From positions 1 through 64,000 of the forward strand of contig NZ_JAVKPK010000002.1 in assembly GCF_031461075.1 (NCBI RefSeq): DNA of 64,000 bases. Direction: 5' to 3'. Within the stretch, counting starts at the first letter, position 1; each line of letters opens with the position of its first letter. Below are positions 8,922 through 18,234 of the stretch, piece by piece. Made by a program: the position numbers and the translations under genes. The notes below the pieces were generated by a model. The model had not been told where the DNA came from. It ran no database searches and was given only the letters and a program-made list of their open reading frames with translations. The DNA comes from Methanosarcina baikalica (lineage in GTDB: Archaea > Halobacteriota > Methanosarcinia > Methanosarcinales > Methanosarcinaceae).

Positions 8922-11522
8922 TTATTTCCTCCTTTTCCGGAGAACGACAAATGCTGTGGCAAGTATTCCAACAGTTGCCATCCCACTGAAGAAAGGAGCT
9001 TTTTTCGTTACCTCATAACTTTTGCTCAGGCCTCCTACCTCAATTTTGTATGTTCCTGCGTCATTTTCAGTATGGGAGAATTCGACTGGCTTGCTCTCAC
9101 CTGGATTCAGGCTTATGTTTTTTGAATCAACTGATTCGTTATTAACCAGCAATTCCACTTTTGATCCTCCTGCAACGTTTCCGCTATTCGTAGCATTTAC
9201 CCTGATATTTACTGCGGTTCCGGCCTCAACTGAAGCCGGCTCTACCGTGAGGTTCGAAAAGGTAAACTGTGCTACGTTTTCAATTACCTCAATCAAGGTT
9301 TCCCCTTCTTCATAACCTGCTTTTGTAGTATTTATCATATAAGTTCCCGGAGCAGTAACCCAGTAAGATGTGAGACCTTCTGCGTTGGTCTGTTCATCAA
9401 TCTTCTTCCCGCCGAAAAAGACATCTGCTCCGGATATAGACCCATTATTCGCTGAGTCAGTAACTTTTATTTTTATCTGATCTCCTTCCCTGATGATGTT
9501 CGGAGAGACTGAAAGCTGAAGTTTCAGGACGCCCTGTTTAACGACATCAACTTTTTTACTTCCCGAGACGTAACCTGCTTTGCTTGCAGATACAGTGAAG
9601 CTTCCTTCCTTACCAGGTGTATAGGTAAGGTTCCCACCGTCTCCGGTAGTCCCTATGCTCTCATTTCCAAAGGAGACTTCAACGCCCCCGACTGAAACAT
9701 TTCTCGCCTTAACCAGGATTTCGGTCTGGTTCCCGGTTACAATGACAGCGGGCATTTCGATATCCAGCTGATCGCCTTTACTGGTCTCGATTTCAACGAA
9801 GGGATAAAAGCGCAGGACAGAAGCATCGGCTACCCTGAATTTGACTTTGCCCATCAGGTCAATAACGTCCCCTTTTGAAAGGGAGATTGCATCCGTATTT
9901 TTCATTGTGATTCCTGAACTGGAAATCGAGCTTATTTCCATTTCACCAAAGGAATCTCCCTCAGAAACTTTCAGGTAATCTTCCGAAATCTGGAAAATTC
10001 CCTCTATAAACACGGCATCAGTTTCCCGGGAACGGAAGACAGTACTTACATGGACTGCAATAGTCGGAACAGCTTCAGCCCCTCCGAGATCTGCTTCGTA
10101 GATATAGTCCCCATTCTGAGGAATTATTCCCGAATCAAGCAGCTTCCCATCCTTATAAAGCTCGAAGAGTATCCTTTCCCCGTTAACGTCGACCTCTGCT
10201 GCCTTAAGAGAATAGCCGTTCTCGAGAGCTAGAGAAGAGCCTGTAAACAGGGACTTTTTGTTATCGTCATCAATAAGAACTTTTGAAAGGATGCTGTCCG
10301 AAAGCACACTTATACTTTTTGAATTCCCAAAAATGTTCTCAGGATATCCTGCGAAATATTTCTCTGCCATGAAGCCGAGAACTTCATAATTTCCCCAGCT
10401 TTCATGCTCAAATTCAACAGGTTCCGGTCTTGTAGAATAAACGAGTGCTTCATCATCAATTGTCCTATCATCGAGTTCTTCAATGACAAGACTTTCAGTG
10501 GAGATGTTTTCGTCGATGTTATAATAAAAACCCTCGAAGTTAAAAGGTGTCCAGATAGAAGTATCAAATTTATCATCATGGACGGTTCCCCTTAACTCAT
10601 AGGTCCCGGGCTCGGAGGTTTCAACTATTGGGGCAAAGCGAAGTTCGCTGGCATCAGCCACAATAAAACTAAGTTTACCCATGATATCTATTGTATCGCC
10701 CCTGCTAAGAGAGATGGAATCACTATTTCTCATCCTTATGCCTGAGCTTGAAATCGTACTTACCTCCATTTCTCCGAAATCGTCTCCATTTTTAATTTCC
10801 AGGTATTTGTCCGAAATCTGGAAAATCCCTTCCACAAAAACGGCGTTAGTCTCTATACCACTGAAGATCTGGGCGAAATGGACTGCAATTATGGGCACAT
10901 CTTCTGCATCCCCTAGTCCGGTTTTATACACATAATCACTGTTAGAAGACAGGAAAGCATCATCTACTATATTGCCGTCCTTTACAAGCTGTACCCAGAC
11001 AGTGTTTCCGTTCACATCAACTTCAACGATATTCAGGGTATATCCTTCCTCAAGAATGAGGGAAGAACCCGTGTACAGGGATTTCTTTTCGTCGGTATCT
11101 GTCAATACCTTTGAAAGCTGCCCCTCAGAAATAACGCTGATATTTTTATTTGCAAATCCGGAGTTTCCCGTGTATCCTGCAAAGTAGCGTTCTGCCATAA
11201 ACCCTATAACCTGATACGAACCCCATTCACCGTGCTCAAAATCGGTTTGTATGGGTTTTGTTTCATACTGCAGGTTATTTTTTTCAATTGTCCGGCTTCC
11301 CTCGGTGAGCCGGACTGTAAGATTCTCTGAGCCTTCTCCGGTGTCCAGGTCATAATAAAAGCCCGAATAGGTCTGAGGCGTCCATGTATAAGTAAGGCTC
11401 TGGTTTGTATTTTCATCCCAGATGCGGTTGCCTGTGGAATCTGACTGGGCAGCAGCATTTATACATAGCAGCCCGAGTACCAGAAGTAGATATAAAATCT
11501 TCATGTAGTTTTTAATCCCCAA
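8922..11522 (-). CDS. S-layer-domain surface protein with Ig-like/CARDB stalk
   Basis: An 866-residue exported protein. A signal peptide (about 1-25) is followed by two tandem copies of the Methanosarcina S-layer duplication domain (about 35-300 and 315-590; both contain the pattern FYYDLD/FYYNID, then MAEKYFAGY). Two Ig-like/PEGA-type modules follow (about 600-745), then a CARDB-like domain (about 750-840), and a C-terminal membrane helix with the basic tail LRKRRK. It is therefore an anchored surface protein with the S-layer part held away from the membrane by a stalk. A GGAGG six bases before the TTG at 11522 supports that TTG start. It differs in sequence from the major S-layer protein encoded at 15874 and is probably a minor layer component. 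Confidence 0.9.
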   Translation of the reverse strand: MGIKNYMKILYLLLVLGLLCINAAAQSDSTGNRIWDENTNQSLTYTWTPQTYSGFYYDLDTGEGSENLTVRLTEGSRTIEKNNLQYETKPIQTDFEHGEWGSYQVIGFMAERYFAGYTGNSGFANKNISVISEGQLSKVLTDTDEKKSLYTGSSLILEEGYTLNIVEVDVNGNTVWVQLVKDGNIVDDAFLSSNSDYVYKTGLGDAEDVPIIAVHFAQIFSGIETNAVFVEGIFQISDKYLEIKNGDDFGEMEVSTISSSGIRMRNSDSISLSRGDTIDIMGKLSFIVADASELRFAPIVETSEPGTYELRGTVHDDKFDTSIWTPFNFEGFYYNIDENISTESLVIEELDDRTIDDEALVYSTRPEPVEFEHESWGNYEVLGFMAEKYFAGYPENIFGNSKSISVLSDSILSKVLIDDDNKKSLFTGSSLALENGYSLKAAEVDVNGERILFELYKDGKLLDSGIIPQNGDYIYEADLGGAEAVPTIAVHVSTVFRSRETDAVFIEGIFQISEDYLKVSEGDSFGEMEISSISSSGITMKNTDAISLSKGDVIDLMGKVKFRVADASVLRFYPFVEIETSKGDQLDIEMPAVIVTGNQTEILVKARNVSVGGVEVSFGNESIGTTGDGGNLTYTPGKEGSFTVSASKAGYVSGSKKVDVVKQGVLKLQLSVSPNIIREGDQIKIKVTDSANNGSISGADVFFGGKKIDEQTNAEGLTSYWVTAPGTYMINTTKAGYEEGETLIEVIENVAQFTFSNLTVEPASVEAGTAVNIRVNATNSGNVAGGSKVELLVNNESVDSKNISLNPGESKPVEFSHTENDAGTYKIEVGGLSKSYEVTKKAPFFSGMATVGILATAFVVLRKRRK

Positions 11523-12072
11523 ATTAAGCCTCCTCTATAGTTTATGAAGCGGGAACGCATTTTCAGGCTTCCGAATGGAAAAAATAGGAACAAAAATAGT
11601 TTCCTGAACATCCGGAAGATATCCTGAACCCAGGTACGCCCGTTTACCTGTAGATATCAAGGTATTCAACTATATGCATTAAATATCTCGGGCATCAAAT
11701 AAAAAATTTTTGGATATTAATTAAAAATTTTTGAGCAATTTAGGCAATAGAAAAATTAAAAACAACAAAAAGAGGAACTATAGGCCGTAAAAACTGTAAA
11801 ACTGTTTTCAGGTGCTTTTTTGGAAAATATAAAAATACACAGGTAGCAATTACAGGGATGGCCCCAGTACAGCTAGAAAAGTATTTTTATCACAGCCGGG
11901 TTTTATACATGTTTAGAATAATGGTCAGGAAATAAATTAACGAAAAACTCCCTTTCCTCAATAATTGTATTCGAGATCCACAAGTTATAAGTTTGAAGAG
12001 ACGATTTCTGACATTTATGATCAAGAATACCATCAAGATCTATTCTGCAAAAAATATGGAGCCGTCCCTGGC
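11523..12072. other. Divergent intergenic region upstream of the S-layer-like gene and cca
   Basis: About 550 bp of AT-rich DNA between divergently read genes. I see no protein gene. It should hold both promoters, but no TATA box stands out clearly enough to annotate. Confidence 0.5.
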
Positions 12073-13437
12073 ATGGAAACGTATACAGGCATTCCCGAAG
12101 AATTAAGGCTTGCAGTCCTTGAGAGGATAAAACCCACTGCACCTGAAAGAGAAAAGCTCCTGGAGATCCAAGAAGAACTCGCCTCAGAGGTGAAAGCAGC
12201 AGCAGAAAAACTTGGCATATCAGGCGTACTTGTAAAAATGGTAGGTTCCGCTGCCAGAGACACCTGGCTTTCAGGCACTCATGATATTGATGTCTTTATA
12301 AGCTTTCCTGAAGAGACACCCAGAAAAGACCTGGAAACCCTGGGCATGGCAATTGCAAGGGAAGTGGCAAAGCTTGCGGAACACGCCGAAGACCGCCATG
12401 CCGAACATCCCTACCTGAATATTATATACAAAGGATTTGACGTAGACCTTGTTCCGTGTTTCCGGGTTGCCTCAGCTTCCCGGATCAAATCTGCAGTTGA
12501 TAGGACCCCTTTTCACAACGACTTTATCAAACCCCGTATAAAAGGATGCGAAGATGAGGTCCTGCTGTTGAAGCAGTTCATGCGTGGAGGCGGAGTCTAC
12601 GGCTCGGAATTGAGGACTCAGGGTTTTTCAGGATACCTGACCGAACTCCTGGTAATTCACTACGGTTCCTTCGAAAATACAGTCAATGCAGCCTGTTTCT
12701 GGAAGCAGGGAGAGAAAATAGATATAATGCAGCATACGGAAATCGAGCACGTAGAGCCCCTTGTAGTGGTTGATCCGACCGATCCCAGGCGGAACGTGGC
12801 TGCAGCCCTTTCCCTTGACAAATTCTGCATGTTTATAGATCACTGCCGGGAATTATTAAAAAGCCCGGAACTCAGCTTCTTCTTCCCCGCAGCCCTCTTG
12901 CCCCTTCAGGACAGAGAAATTCTGAAAAGGCTTGAAAGCAGAAAAAGCGCACAGTTTGCAATCGTCTTTAAAACCCCGGACGTAGTCGAGGACGTGCTCT
13001 ACCCGCAGCTGTATAAAATGGAGCAGGCGGTAGCTGCCCTTTTAAGTGAATATAATTTTTCCGTGATTAAAACCGGGGTGTGGTCAGGGAAAAACGAAAC
13101 CGTAATTATGCTCGAACTTATCTCAGGTACCCTTCCCAACGTCAAAAAACACATTGGTCCCCCTGTCTGGGTCAAAGTACATGCTGAGAAGTTCAAGGAG
13201 AAATACAAAGGGGCAGATGATGTTTTCGGAGGCTATGTCGAAAATGGAAAATACGTCTTTGAGATCCGGCGCAAATATCCCATGGCAAAAGGGCTTCTCG
13301 AAGACCGAATTATGAGCTGCTCCCTTGGAAAGCAGGTACATCAGAGCGTGAATGAGGGTTTTGAACTTATAGAAAATACCGGGATTTGCAGGTTAAAAGA
13401 TCCCGATTTCAGGGTTTTTTTGAGAAAATGGATGTAA
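12073..13437 (+). CDS. cca: CCA-adding enzyme (archaeal tRNA nucleotidyltransferase, class I)
   Basis: Adds the 3' CCA end to tRNA using CTP and ATP without a nucleic-acid template. I place the start at the ATG at 12073 (METYTGIPEEL), giving 454 residues, the usual archaeal length; a GGAG lies 11 bases upstream, whereas the longer frame would need a TTG with no ribosome site. The polymerase-beta-like catalytic signature is visible as VGSAARDTWLSGTHDIDVFI with the metal-binding Asp pair, and a further carboxylate lies in GFDVDLVPCF. The protein ends intact in FRVFLRKWM. Its last ~70 codons are duplicated as a scar at 18235-18441. It is transcribed alone. Confidence 0.95.
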   Translation: METYTGIPEELRLAVLERIKPTAPEREKLLEIQEELASEVKAAAEKLGISGVLVKMVGSAARDTWLSGTHDIDVFISFPEETPRKDLETLGMAIAREVAKLAEHAEDRHAEHPYLNIIYKGFDVDLVPCFRVASASRIKSAVDRTPFHNDFIKPRIKGCEDEVLLLKQFMRGGGVYGSELRTQGFSGYLTELLVIHYGSFENTVNAACFWKQGEKIDIMQHTEIEHVEPLVVVDPTDPRRNVAAALSLDKFCMFIDHCRELLKSPELSFFFPAALLPLQDREILKRLESRKSAQFAIVFKTPDVVEDVLYPQLYKMEQAVAALLSEYNFSVIKTGVWSGKNETVIMLELISGTLPNVKKHIGPPVWVKVHAEKFKEKYKGADDVFGGYVENGKYVFEIRRKYPMAKGLLEDRIMSCSLGKQVHQSVNEGFELIENTGICRLKDPDFRVFLRKWM

Positions 13438-13488
13438 AAAGTATTCAACGGGAAAAAAGTAGTTGCCAATTAGCTGATTTTACACAAA

Positions 13489-13517
13489 GCGGAATTTTTC
13501 CGCAAAAATTCTTTTTT
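13489..13517 (+). terminator. Probable cca terminator
   Basis: GCGGAA at 13489-13494 pairs with TTCCGC at 13498-13503 across a three-base loop, followed by an A-run and the T-rich CTTTTTT. It lies 50 bp past the cca stop codon. Confidence 0.5.
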
Positions 13518-13567
13518 GGTGGGTCTTTTCGGCAGTGTAGCGAAAGTTCTGTAAAATCGAATTGACT

Positions 13568-13741
13568 CTAATCCTTATTCTTGTTTTTTTTCTCTGCCCT
13601 TGCGGATAATACTCTAGTTATTATTGATAAAAAGAATGATATGCCGAGTGCAATAAGTGTTAATTTGTTGATTGATAAGAAATATCCTAGTATTAACAAA
13701 AGCAACATTAAGAAAACGATGAATCCAAAATATTTATTCAT
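13568..13741 (-). CDS. Small 57-aa membrane protein
   Basis: An ATG at 13741 opens a 57-codon frame ending in TAG at 13568. The product starts MNKYFGFIVFLMLLLL, has two hydrophobic helices (about 5-22 and 27-45) and a strongly basic tail (RAEKKNKNKD), a normal layout for a two-helix membrane peptide with a cytoplasmic C terminus. There is no clear ribosome site. It does not resemble a family I can name. It sits between cca and a MITE-like element. Confidence 0.5.
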   Translation of the reverse strand: MNKYFGFIVFLMLLLLILGYFLSINKLTLIALGISFFLSIITRVLSARAEKKNKNKD

Positions 13742-13812
13742 GTTGCATTAATTGATAGCGCATGTTAATAAATATTAGGATTATTTTGGATTTGTTAGTT
13801 ATTTGGAAGGGT

Positions 13813-13932
13813 AATAGGACTTACGCAGTTGAAGTACAAAATCAAGTACAAGCAATTTAATTGTGAGTATTGGAGTTTAGACAGTTAAGTATTTAGCGTT
13901 GCTGTTTTCTGTTCAACTGCGTCAGTCCTATT
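13813..13932. mobile_element. 120-bp MITE-like element
   Basis: Ends are 21-bp inverted repeats with one mismatch: AATAGGACTTACGCAGTTGAA at 13813-13833 and its complement at 13912-13932. The 78-bp interior is AT-rich with no coding frame. The size and the ends fit a non-autonomous element mobilised by an insertion sequence with the same ends elsewhere. No target duplication is obvious. Confidence 0.6.
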
Positions 13933-14129
13933 TGTGTAAGCATTATTAATAACATGGCATAGATTTCAAATACTTCATTGTGGTATGATAAATTATTTTG
14001 GCCAGATATAAAAAGTTAATAAAATTCCCCAAAAACAGTTACAAATTTATATTTTATGGAGTGAGTCTCAAAACTTGACTTTTTAATGTTTAATCTAATG
14101 TAATGCGTCGACGGAGGCAACTGAAGTCC

Positions 14130-14399
14130 ATGCTGACTGAACCTGAACAAATAATCCAACTAGTATCGAGTTTATTAGCGCTAATCCTTTTTGTTATTTC
14201 CCTTCTTGCATATCTTCGAGAGCGTAGAAAGAAGCTTTGTATTTTATCTTTAGCATTTTTATTTTATTCAACGATGAATTTCTTGGATGCAGCAGATATT
14301 TTTTTCCCTCAAGCGGGTGAATACCCCGAAATCTGGGGAAGTTTACTCAATTTTGTCGTCCTTGCATTGTTTTTTCTTTCCATGATAACAAAAGAGTAA
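14130..14399 (+). CDS. Small three-helix membrane protein paired with winged-helix regulator
   Basis: About 89 residues when started at the ATG at 14130, which has GGAGG 12 bases upstream; an in-frame ATG at 14103 would add nine basic residues and place that GGAGG inside the gene. Three hydrophobic helices are visible (LVSSLLALILFVISLLAY, LCILSLAFLFYSTMNFL and SLLNFVVLALFFLSMI). A putative regulator gene starts six bases after the stop codon, so the two form an operon. Haloarchaea have similar small membrane protein/HTH pairs, which suggests a membrane-linked control unit, but the role is unknown. Confidence 0.75.
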   Translation: MLTEPEQIIQLVSSLLALILFVISLLAYLRERRKKLCILSLAFLFYSTMNFLDAADIFFPQAGEYPEIWGSLLNFVVLALFFLSMITKE

Positions 14400-14405
14400 G
14401 GTAAA

Positions 14406-14930
14406 ATGGAATTCGAATTAGAGACTAGAAGGAGAATTTATGAACAAATTAAAAAATCTCCTGGTATTCACTTCCGGGAACTTGAACGGAGGCTGCAAAT
14501 GGTAGTTGGCAACCTGCAGTACCACCTTCAGTATCTGGAAAAGAAAAATCTGATAAGGGCTTCGAATGATGGAGATTATGTACGTTATTTCGTAAAAGAC
14601 AGGAGCTTAAGCGAAACCGAGAGAAAAATAATGTCTTTCTTAAGAAGATCCGGTTGCAGGCATATTCTTCTTCAGCTTCTCAATAATCCTAATCTGAATA
14701 ACAGAGAACTCTCTCAGGCTGTTGGCCTTTCTCCTTCAACTATTTCCTGGAACCTGAACAAACTTGTAAAAGCCGGAATAATTGAAAGGGAAAAAATCGG
14801 CAGGATAAGTAAATTCACAATCATTGACCCTCCCGCGATTGCAGAACTCCTTATATGCTACAAAGAAAGCTTTCTTGATACTTTGGTTGATGGTTTTATC
14901 GAAATGTGGGAATTCAAGAACCCTAAATAA
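14406..14930 (+). CDS. Two-domain winged-helix transcriptional regulator
   Basis: A 174-residue protein with two winged-helix domains in tandem. The first (about 1-65) has the pattern IYEQIKKSPGIHFRELERRL...LQYHLQYLEKKNLI; the second (about 70-145) contains NNRELSQAVGLSPSTISWNLNKLVKAGII, an unmistakable helix-turn-helix, followed by a short C-terminal helix region. It is translated from the same operon as the small membrane protein immediately upstream, which may control it by sequestration. The major S-layer gene is about 940 bp downstream on the same strand and is a candidate target, but this is inference from position only. Confidence 0.85.
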   Translation: MEFELETRRRIYEQIKKSPGIHFRELERRLQMVVGNLQYHLQYLEKKNLIRASNDGDYVRYFVKDRSLSETERKIMSFLRRSGCRHILLQLLNNPNLNNRELSQAVGLSPSTISWNLNKLVKAGIIEREKIGRISKFTIIDPPAIAELLICYKESFLDTLVDGFIEMWEFKNPK

Positions 14931-15873
14931 TTTGATCGTCCATCGTTTGATTGATATTATTCCAATATTATCGAAATACAGCTTTAGATATTCTTTTCCT
15001 GTAAGCTTAGCACTTTTTTAAGAAACCTTCAATATGACATTTAAACTGAATCACAAGCCATGTTGCAGGTAACGTTAGGAAAACATCAATCAGGTATTGC
15101 CGGACTATCAAAGTTTTGGGTTTAGTCTCGTTATCTGAGTCCTACTTCACTGATTTTAAACTCTACTGAGACATCTTGGTTAGTTAACGTGGATGATCTA
15201 TACACCAAATTCAAAATACACCTGCAAAAGAACGTTGAACTGCGAACTCAAATTTCATTAAGAGGTTAGCTGAATTATACGTTCTTAAAAATTAACCGGA
15301 TAAAAATGGACGAAAACTTTTATGTTTACTGAACAAAAGTTGAAATTATTTATGGTGGCGGGAAACATGGAAGAAACTTGGAAAACCCGCCACATTCTCC
15401 TATGGAAGAAGGTTCCGCCACATTCTTCTATGGAGGAAGGTTCAAAATATTTTGCAGTGTTGATCCCGATTTTTCACCACAATAACCTTCAGTTTTCAGT
15501 CTTCATTAGACATGATAACGATTCTGGTACATTCGTCGAAGATTAGTACAATTGTCGAACATTAGTACAATATTCGAATAATTGAGGTTCTGAGTAGTTG
15601 ACGAGTTTAATTTTCTAATGACGTCGAAGCTTATCGAAAAAATACCAAGCGACCTTAGACTTCAGAAATCAATGACCAAAAAAGATTTATAAGACACTAT
15701 TTTATAAAACGCTGTAAACCAATTTTCGGGATGAAGAGAAACTAAGCTATCTTCGACAATTGACGTAATAATTAATTCTGATTGATGGAGGATTGTGAAC
15801 CCCTTTCATTATTGATCCCGATAATTCTTCTTACATAATAATAGATCTTAAAAAATATGGAGGAAATAATAAA
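14931..15873 (+). promoter_or_regulatory. Long upstream region of the major S-layer gene with tandem repeats
   Basis: A 940-bp stretch without a convincing gene. It contains a 28-bp tandem repeat (15387-15414 and 15415-15442), three 19-bp imperfect repeats beginning GTACA/GTAC with a TTCG-type core (15527-15545, 15546-15564, 15565-15583), and TATA-like sequences (AAAGATTTATAAG near 15681; TATTTTATAAAAC near 15699) at a sensible distance for a promoter with a 5' leader of roughly 150 nt. The repeats are good candidates for regulator binding sites. A strong GGAGG at 15861-15865 precedes the S-layer ATG. Confidence 0.5.
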
Positions 15874-17910
15874 ATGAAGAGATTCATAGCCAGTACACTG
15901 GCAGTTCTCATGCTTCTGACTGTATTTGCATCCGCCGCAATGGCTGATGATAATAATACAACCTCAGCAGCGAGTACAGTTGAGATCCGCGGTCCTGTGT
16001 ACAATGGCTCAAGTTTAACCGATATCCTTGCAAATAGTACATACGATAACGGTACAGCTATTACAATGGATGCTAACAAATTTGCAGCATTCTATTACGA
16101 CATTGATGACAATGTAACAACCGAGTCTCTTTCCATTAAGAACGTTGCCGGTACTTCTGGCAGGACTATAGGAGAGAACGGGTTAGTATATACGACAACA
16201 ATCGGAAAGAACGAATACAAGAATAAAGATGTCGACTGGGGCAACTACAGCGTGATTGGCTTCTTCGCAGACAAGTATATCCCACTAAAATCCAACGACG
16301 CCAGCAAGCTTGCCAAGCTCGTTCTTGACAGTGATGACAAGTACACTCTCAGGACCGGCGAAACCCTTGACCTCGGTGAAGGATACTCTCTCCAGGCTAA
16401 GCAGGTAGATGTTGACGGTGATAAGGTCTGGCTCGAATTAGACAAGGACGGACAGTATGTGGATGACCAGATCGTCTCAACTGACTCTGGCGATCATACC
16501 TGGACTTGCGAAGTTGACGACGTGCAGGGCGAAGACAATGTTCCTGTCTTGAAGGTCCACGTAAACCAGGTATTCCAGGGTGCAGTCGATAGCATTGCAC
16601 AGATTGACGGTCTCTGGCTCATTGACTACGCAAACGCCATGAAGATCGAATCTGACGATGAATTCGGCAAACTCGATAATGTAGACATCAGCGGTCCCAC
16701 CATTACCATCAGCAACAAGGATACATTCAGTCTGACCAGAGACTCTGATCAGGAAATCGGACAGGGGCTGTACTTCAGGGTTGCTGACTCCGATGCTCTC
16801 AGGTTCTATGCCTTTAAACAGCAAACAACTCCTGGAACCTATGATATAAGAGGAACCGTTGTTTCAGGCACACAGCCTTACACCTGGACTTCAGACAACT
16901 TTGCTGGCTTCTTCTACGACCTGAATAAGAACGTTGGAACCGAAACTTTGAGCGTTTCTGGCGTTAGCGGAAGAACTATTCCTGAAGACGGCCTCAAATA
17001 CAGCACCACTATAAACAGTGTTGATTACGATGCCAGTGATGCTTTCAATGGAACATACCCTGTCCTCGGCTTCTTTGCCCAGAAGTATGTCCCACTTAAA
17101 TCCAACGACGCCAGCAAGCTTGCCAAGCTCGTTCTTGACAGTGATGACAAGTACACTCTCAAGACCGGCGAAACCCTTGACCTCGGTGAAGGATACTCTC
17201 TCCAGGCTAAGCAGGTAGATGTTGACGGTGATAAGGTCTGGCTCGAATTAGACAAGGACGGACAGTATGTGGATGACCAGATCGTCTCAACTGACTCTGG
17301 TGATCATATCTGGACTTGCGAAGTTGACGACGTGCAGGGCGAAGACAATGTTCCTGTCTTGAAGGTCCACGTAAATCAGGTATTCCAGGGTGCAGTCGAT
17401 AGCATTGCACAGATTGACGGTCTCTGGCTCATTGACTATGCAAACGCCATGAAGATCGATACTAGCGATGAATTCGGCAAACTTGATAATGTAGGCATCA
17501 ATGGCCCCACCATTACCATCAGCAACAAGGATACATTCAGTCTGACCAGAGACTCTGATCAGGAAATCGGACAGGGAATGTACTTCAAGGTTGCTGACTC
17601 GGATGCGCTCAGATACTATCCATACATTCAGCAGACCCTCGGCAACGGAACAGTTACAACCACCCCGAGTAACACAACAAGCACCGATAACACAAGTGTT
17701 AATCCAGCTCCAGTTGCGAACAGCACTGAAACTCCAGATGTAAACGCGAACACTCCTACAACCACGGAGACCCCGGTTACAACAACTCCAGATACACCAG
17801 ATGCTGCAAACAACACCACCGAAACAAAGAACAACGCCCCTGGCTTTGAGATGGCCCCAGCAATTCTCGGACTGCTGTCAGTCTTCTACTTAGTCAGGAA
17901 GAACAGATAA
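15874..17910 (+). CDS. Major S-layer protein, two S-layer domains with C-terminal anchor
   Basis: A 678-residue precursor that resembles the main surface-layer subunit of Methanosarcina in length and domain order. It has a signal peptide (about 1-24, ending ASAAMA), two S-layer duplication domains (about 35-315 and 325-585), a Thr/Asn/Pro-rich linker with many N-glycosylation sequons (about 590-655), and a C-terminal PGF motif, hydrophobic helix and RKNR tail, as in archaeosortase-processed proteins. A near-identical DNA segment is present in both domains, offset by 810 bp (270 codons): 16291-16637 versus 17101-17447, about five differences. That similarity points to gene conversion. A strong ribosome site precedes the ATG. 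Confidence 0.95.
   Translation: MKRFIASTLAVLMLLTVFASAAMADDNNTTSAASTVEIRGPVYNGSSLTDILANSTYDNGTAITMDANKFAAFYYDIDDNVTTESLSIKNVAGTSGRTIGENGLVYTTTIGKNEYKNKDVDWGNYSVIGFFADKYIPLKSNDASKLAKLVLDSDDKYTLRTGETLDLGEGYSLQAKQVDVDGDKVWLELDKDGQYVDDQIVSTDSGDHTWTCEVDDVQGEDNVPVLKVHVNQVFQGAVDSIAQIDGLWLIDYANAMKIESDDEFGKLDNVDISGPTITISNKDTFSLTRDSDQEIGQGLYFRVADSDALRFYAFKQQTTPGTYDIRGTVVSGTQPYTWTSDNFAGFFYDLNKNVGTETLSVSGVSGRTIPEDGLKYSTTINSVDYDASDAFNGTYPVLGFFAQKYVPLKSNDASKLAKLVLDSDDKYTLKTGETLDLGEGYSLQAKQVDVDGDKVWLELDKDGQYVDDQIVSTDSGDHIWTCEVDDVQGEDNVPVLKVHVNQVFQGAVDSIAQIDGLWLIDYANAMKIDTSDEFGKLDNVGINGPTITISNKDTFSLTRDSDQEIGQGMYFKVADSDALRYYPYIQQTLGNGTVTTTPSNTTSTDNTSVNPAPVANSTETPDVNANTPTTTETPVTTTPDTPDAANNTTETKNNAPGFEMAPAILGLLSVFYLVRKNR
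16291..17447 (+). repeat. Near-identical internal duplication of the S-layer gene
   Basis: Positions 16291-16637 and 17101-17447 match at all but about five positions, while the flanking parts of the two domains differ clearly in both DNA and protein. Even silent codon positions are conserved, so recent gene conversion or recent partial duplication is more likely than selection on the protein alone. A second conserved patch lies at about 16690-16770 and 17500-17580. Confidence 0.85.
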
Positions 17911-17921
17911 GTTCTCTGAGT

Positions 17922-17957
17922 GAAGGATTTCCTTAATCCTTCTTTTAATTTTTTTTA
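17922..17957 (+). terminator. Terminator of the S-layer gene
   Basis: GAAGGATT at 17922-17929 pairs perfectly with AATCCTTC at 17935-17942 over a five-base loop and is followed by a T-rich run to about 17957. It begins 12 bases after the S-layer stop codon. Confidence 0.75.
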
Positions 17958-17979
17958 CTAAAATCCCAATTGACCGATA

Positions 17980-18205
17980 GGATTCTACGCTTTGATCCCA
18001 GGTTCAAGTGGGGTGGCGGAACTTGCCGTAATTTTCCTCTATTCAGTCTTTGTACCGGCAAATATTCTTGGAAATTACAGTGGCAGCATGGGGGGGTTTT
18101 ACATTTTATACGAATATTGTAGCAGGAGGATTTGTGAGTTTTAAATTACTAAAAGACACGGAGCTGGTGAAAAAGTACTTAAAACGAACCCAAAGTGGAG
18201 CTTAA
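17980..18205 (+). pseudogene. Remnant of a UPF0104/lysylphosphatidylglycerol-synthase-like membrane protein
   Basis: The reading GFYALIPGSSGVAELAVIF, then YSVFVPANILG, followed after a frameshift near 18090 by WGGFTFYTNIVAGGF and FKLLK, matches the C-terminal end of the UPF0104 (AglD/LPG-synthase-like) membrane protein family, whose conserved PTPGxSGxxE and YTNxxxGG motifs are recognisable. The reading ends in TAA at 18205. Only the last ~75 codons survive, with at least one frameshift and no start, so it is a dead fragment. It lies immediately before the cca scar. Confidence 0.7.
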
Positions 18206-18234
18206 AGGGAATGAGAAGTATTTGAGGTTTAGAA

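Noticed and set aside
15322..15546. 74-codon frame upstream of the S-layer gene
   Set aside because: It spans the 28-bp tandem repeat and has no ribosome site or protein-like pattern.
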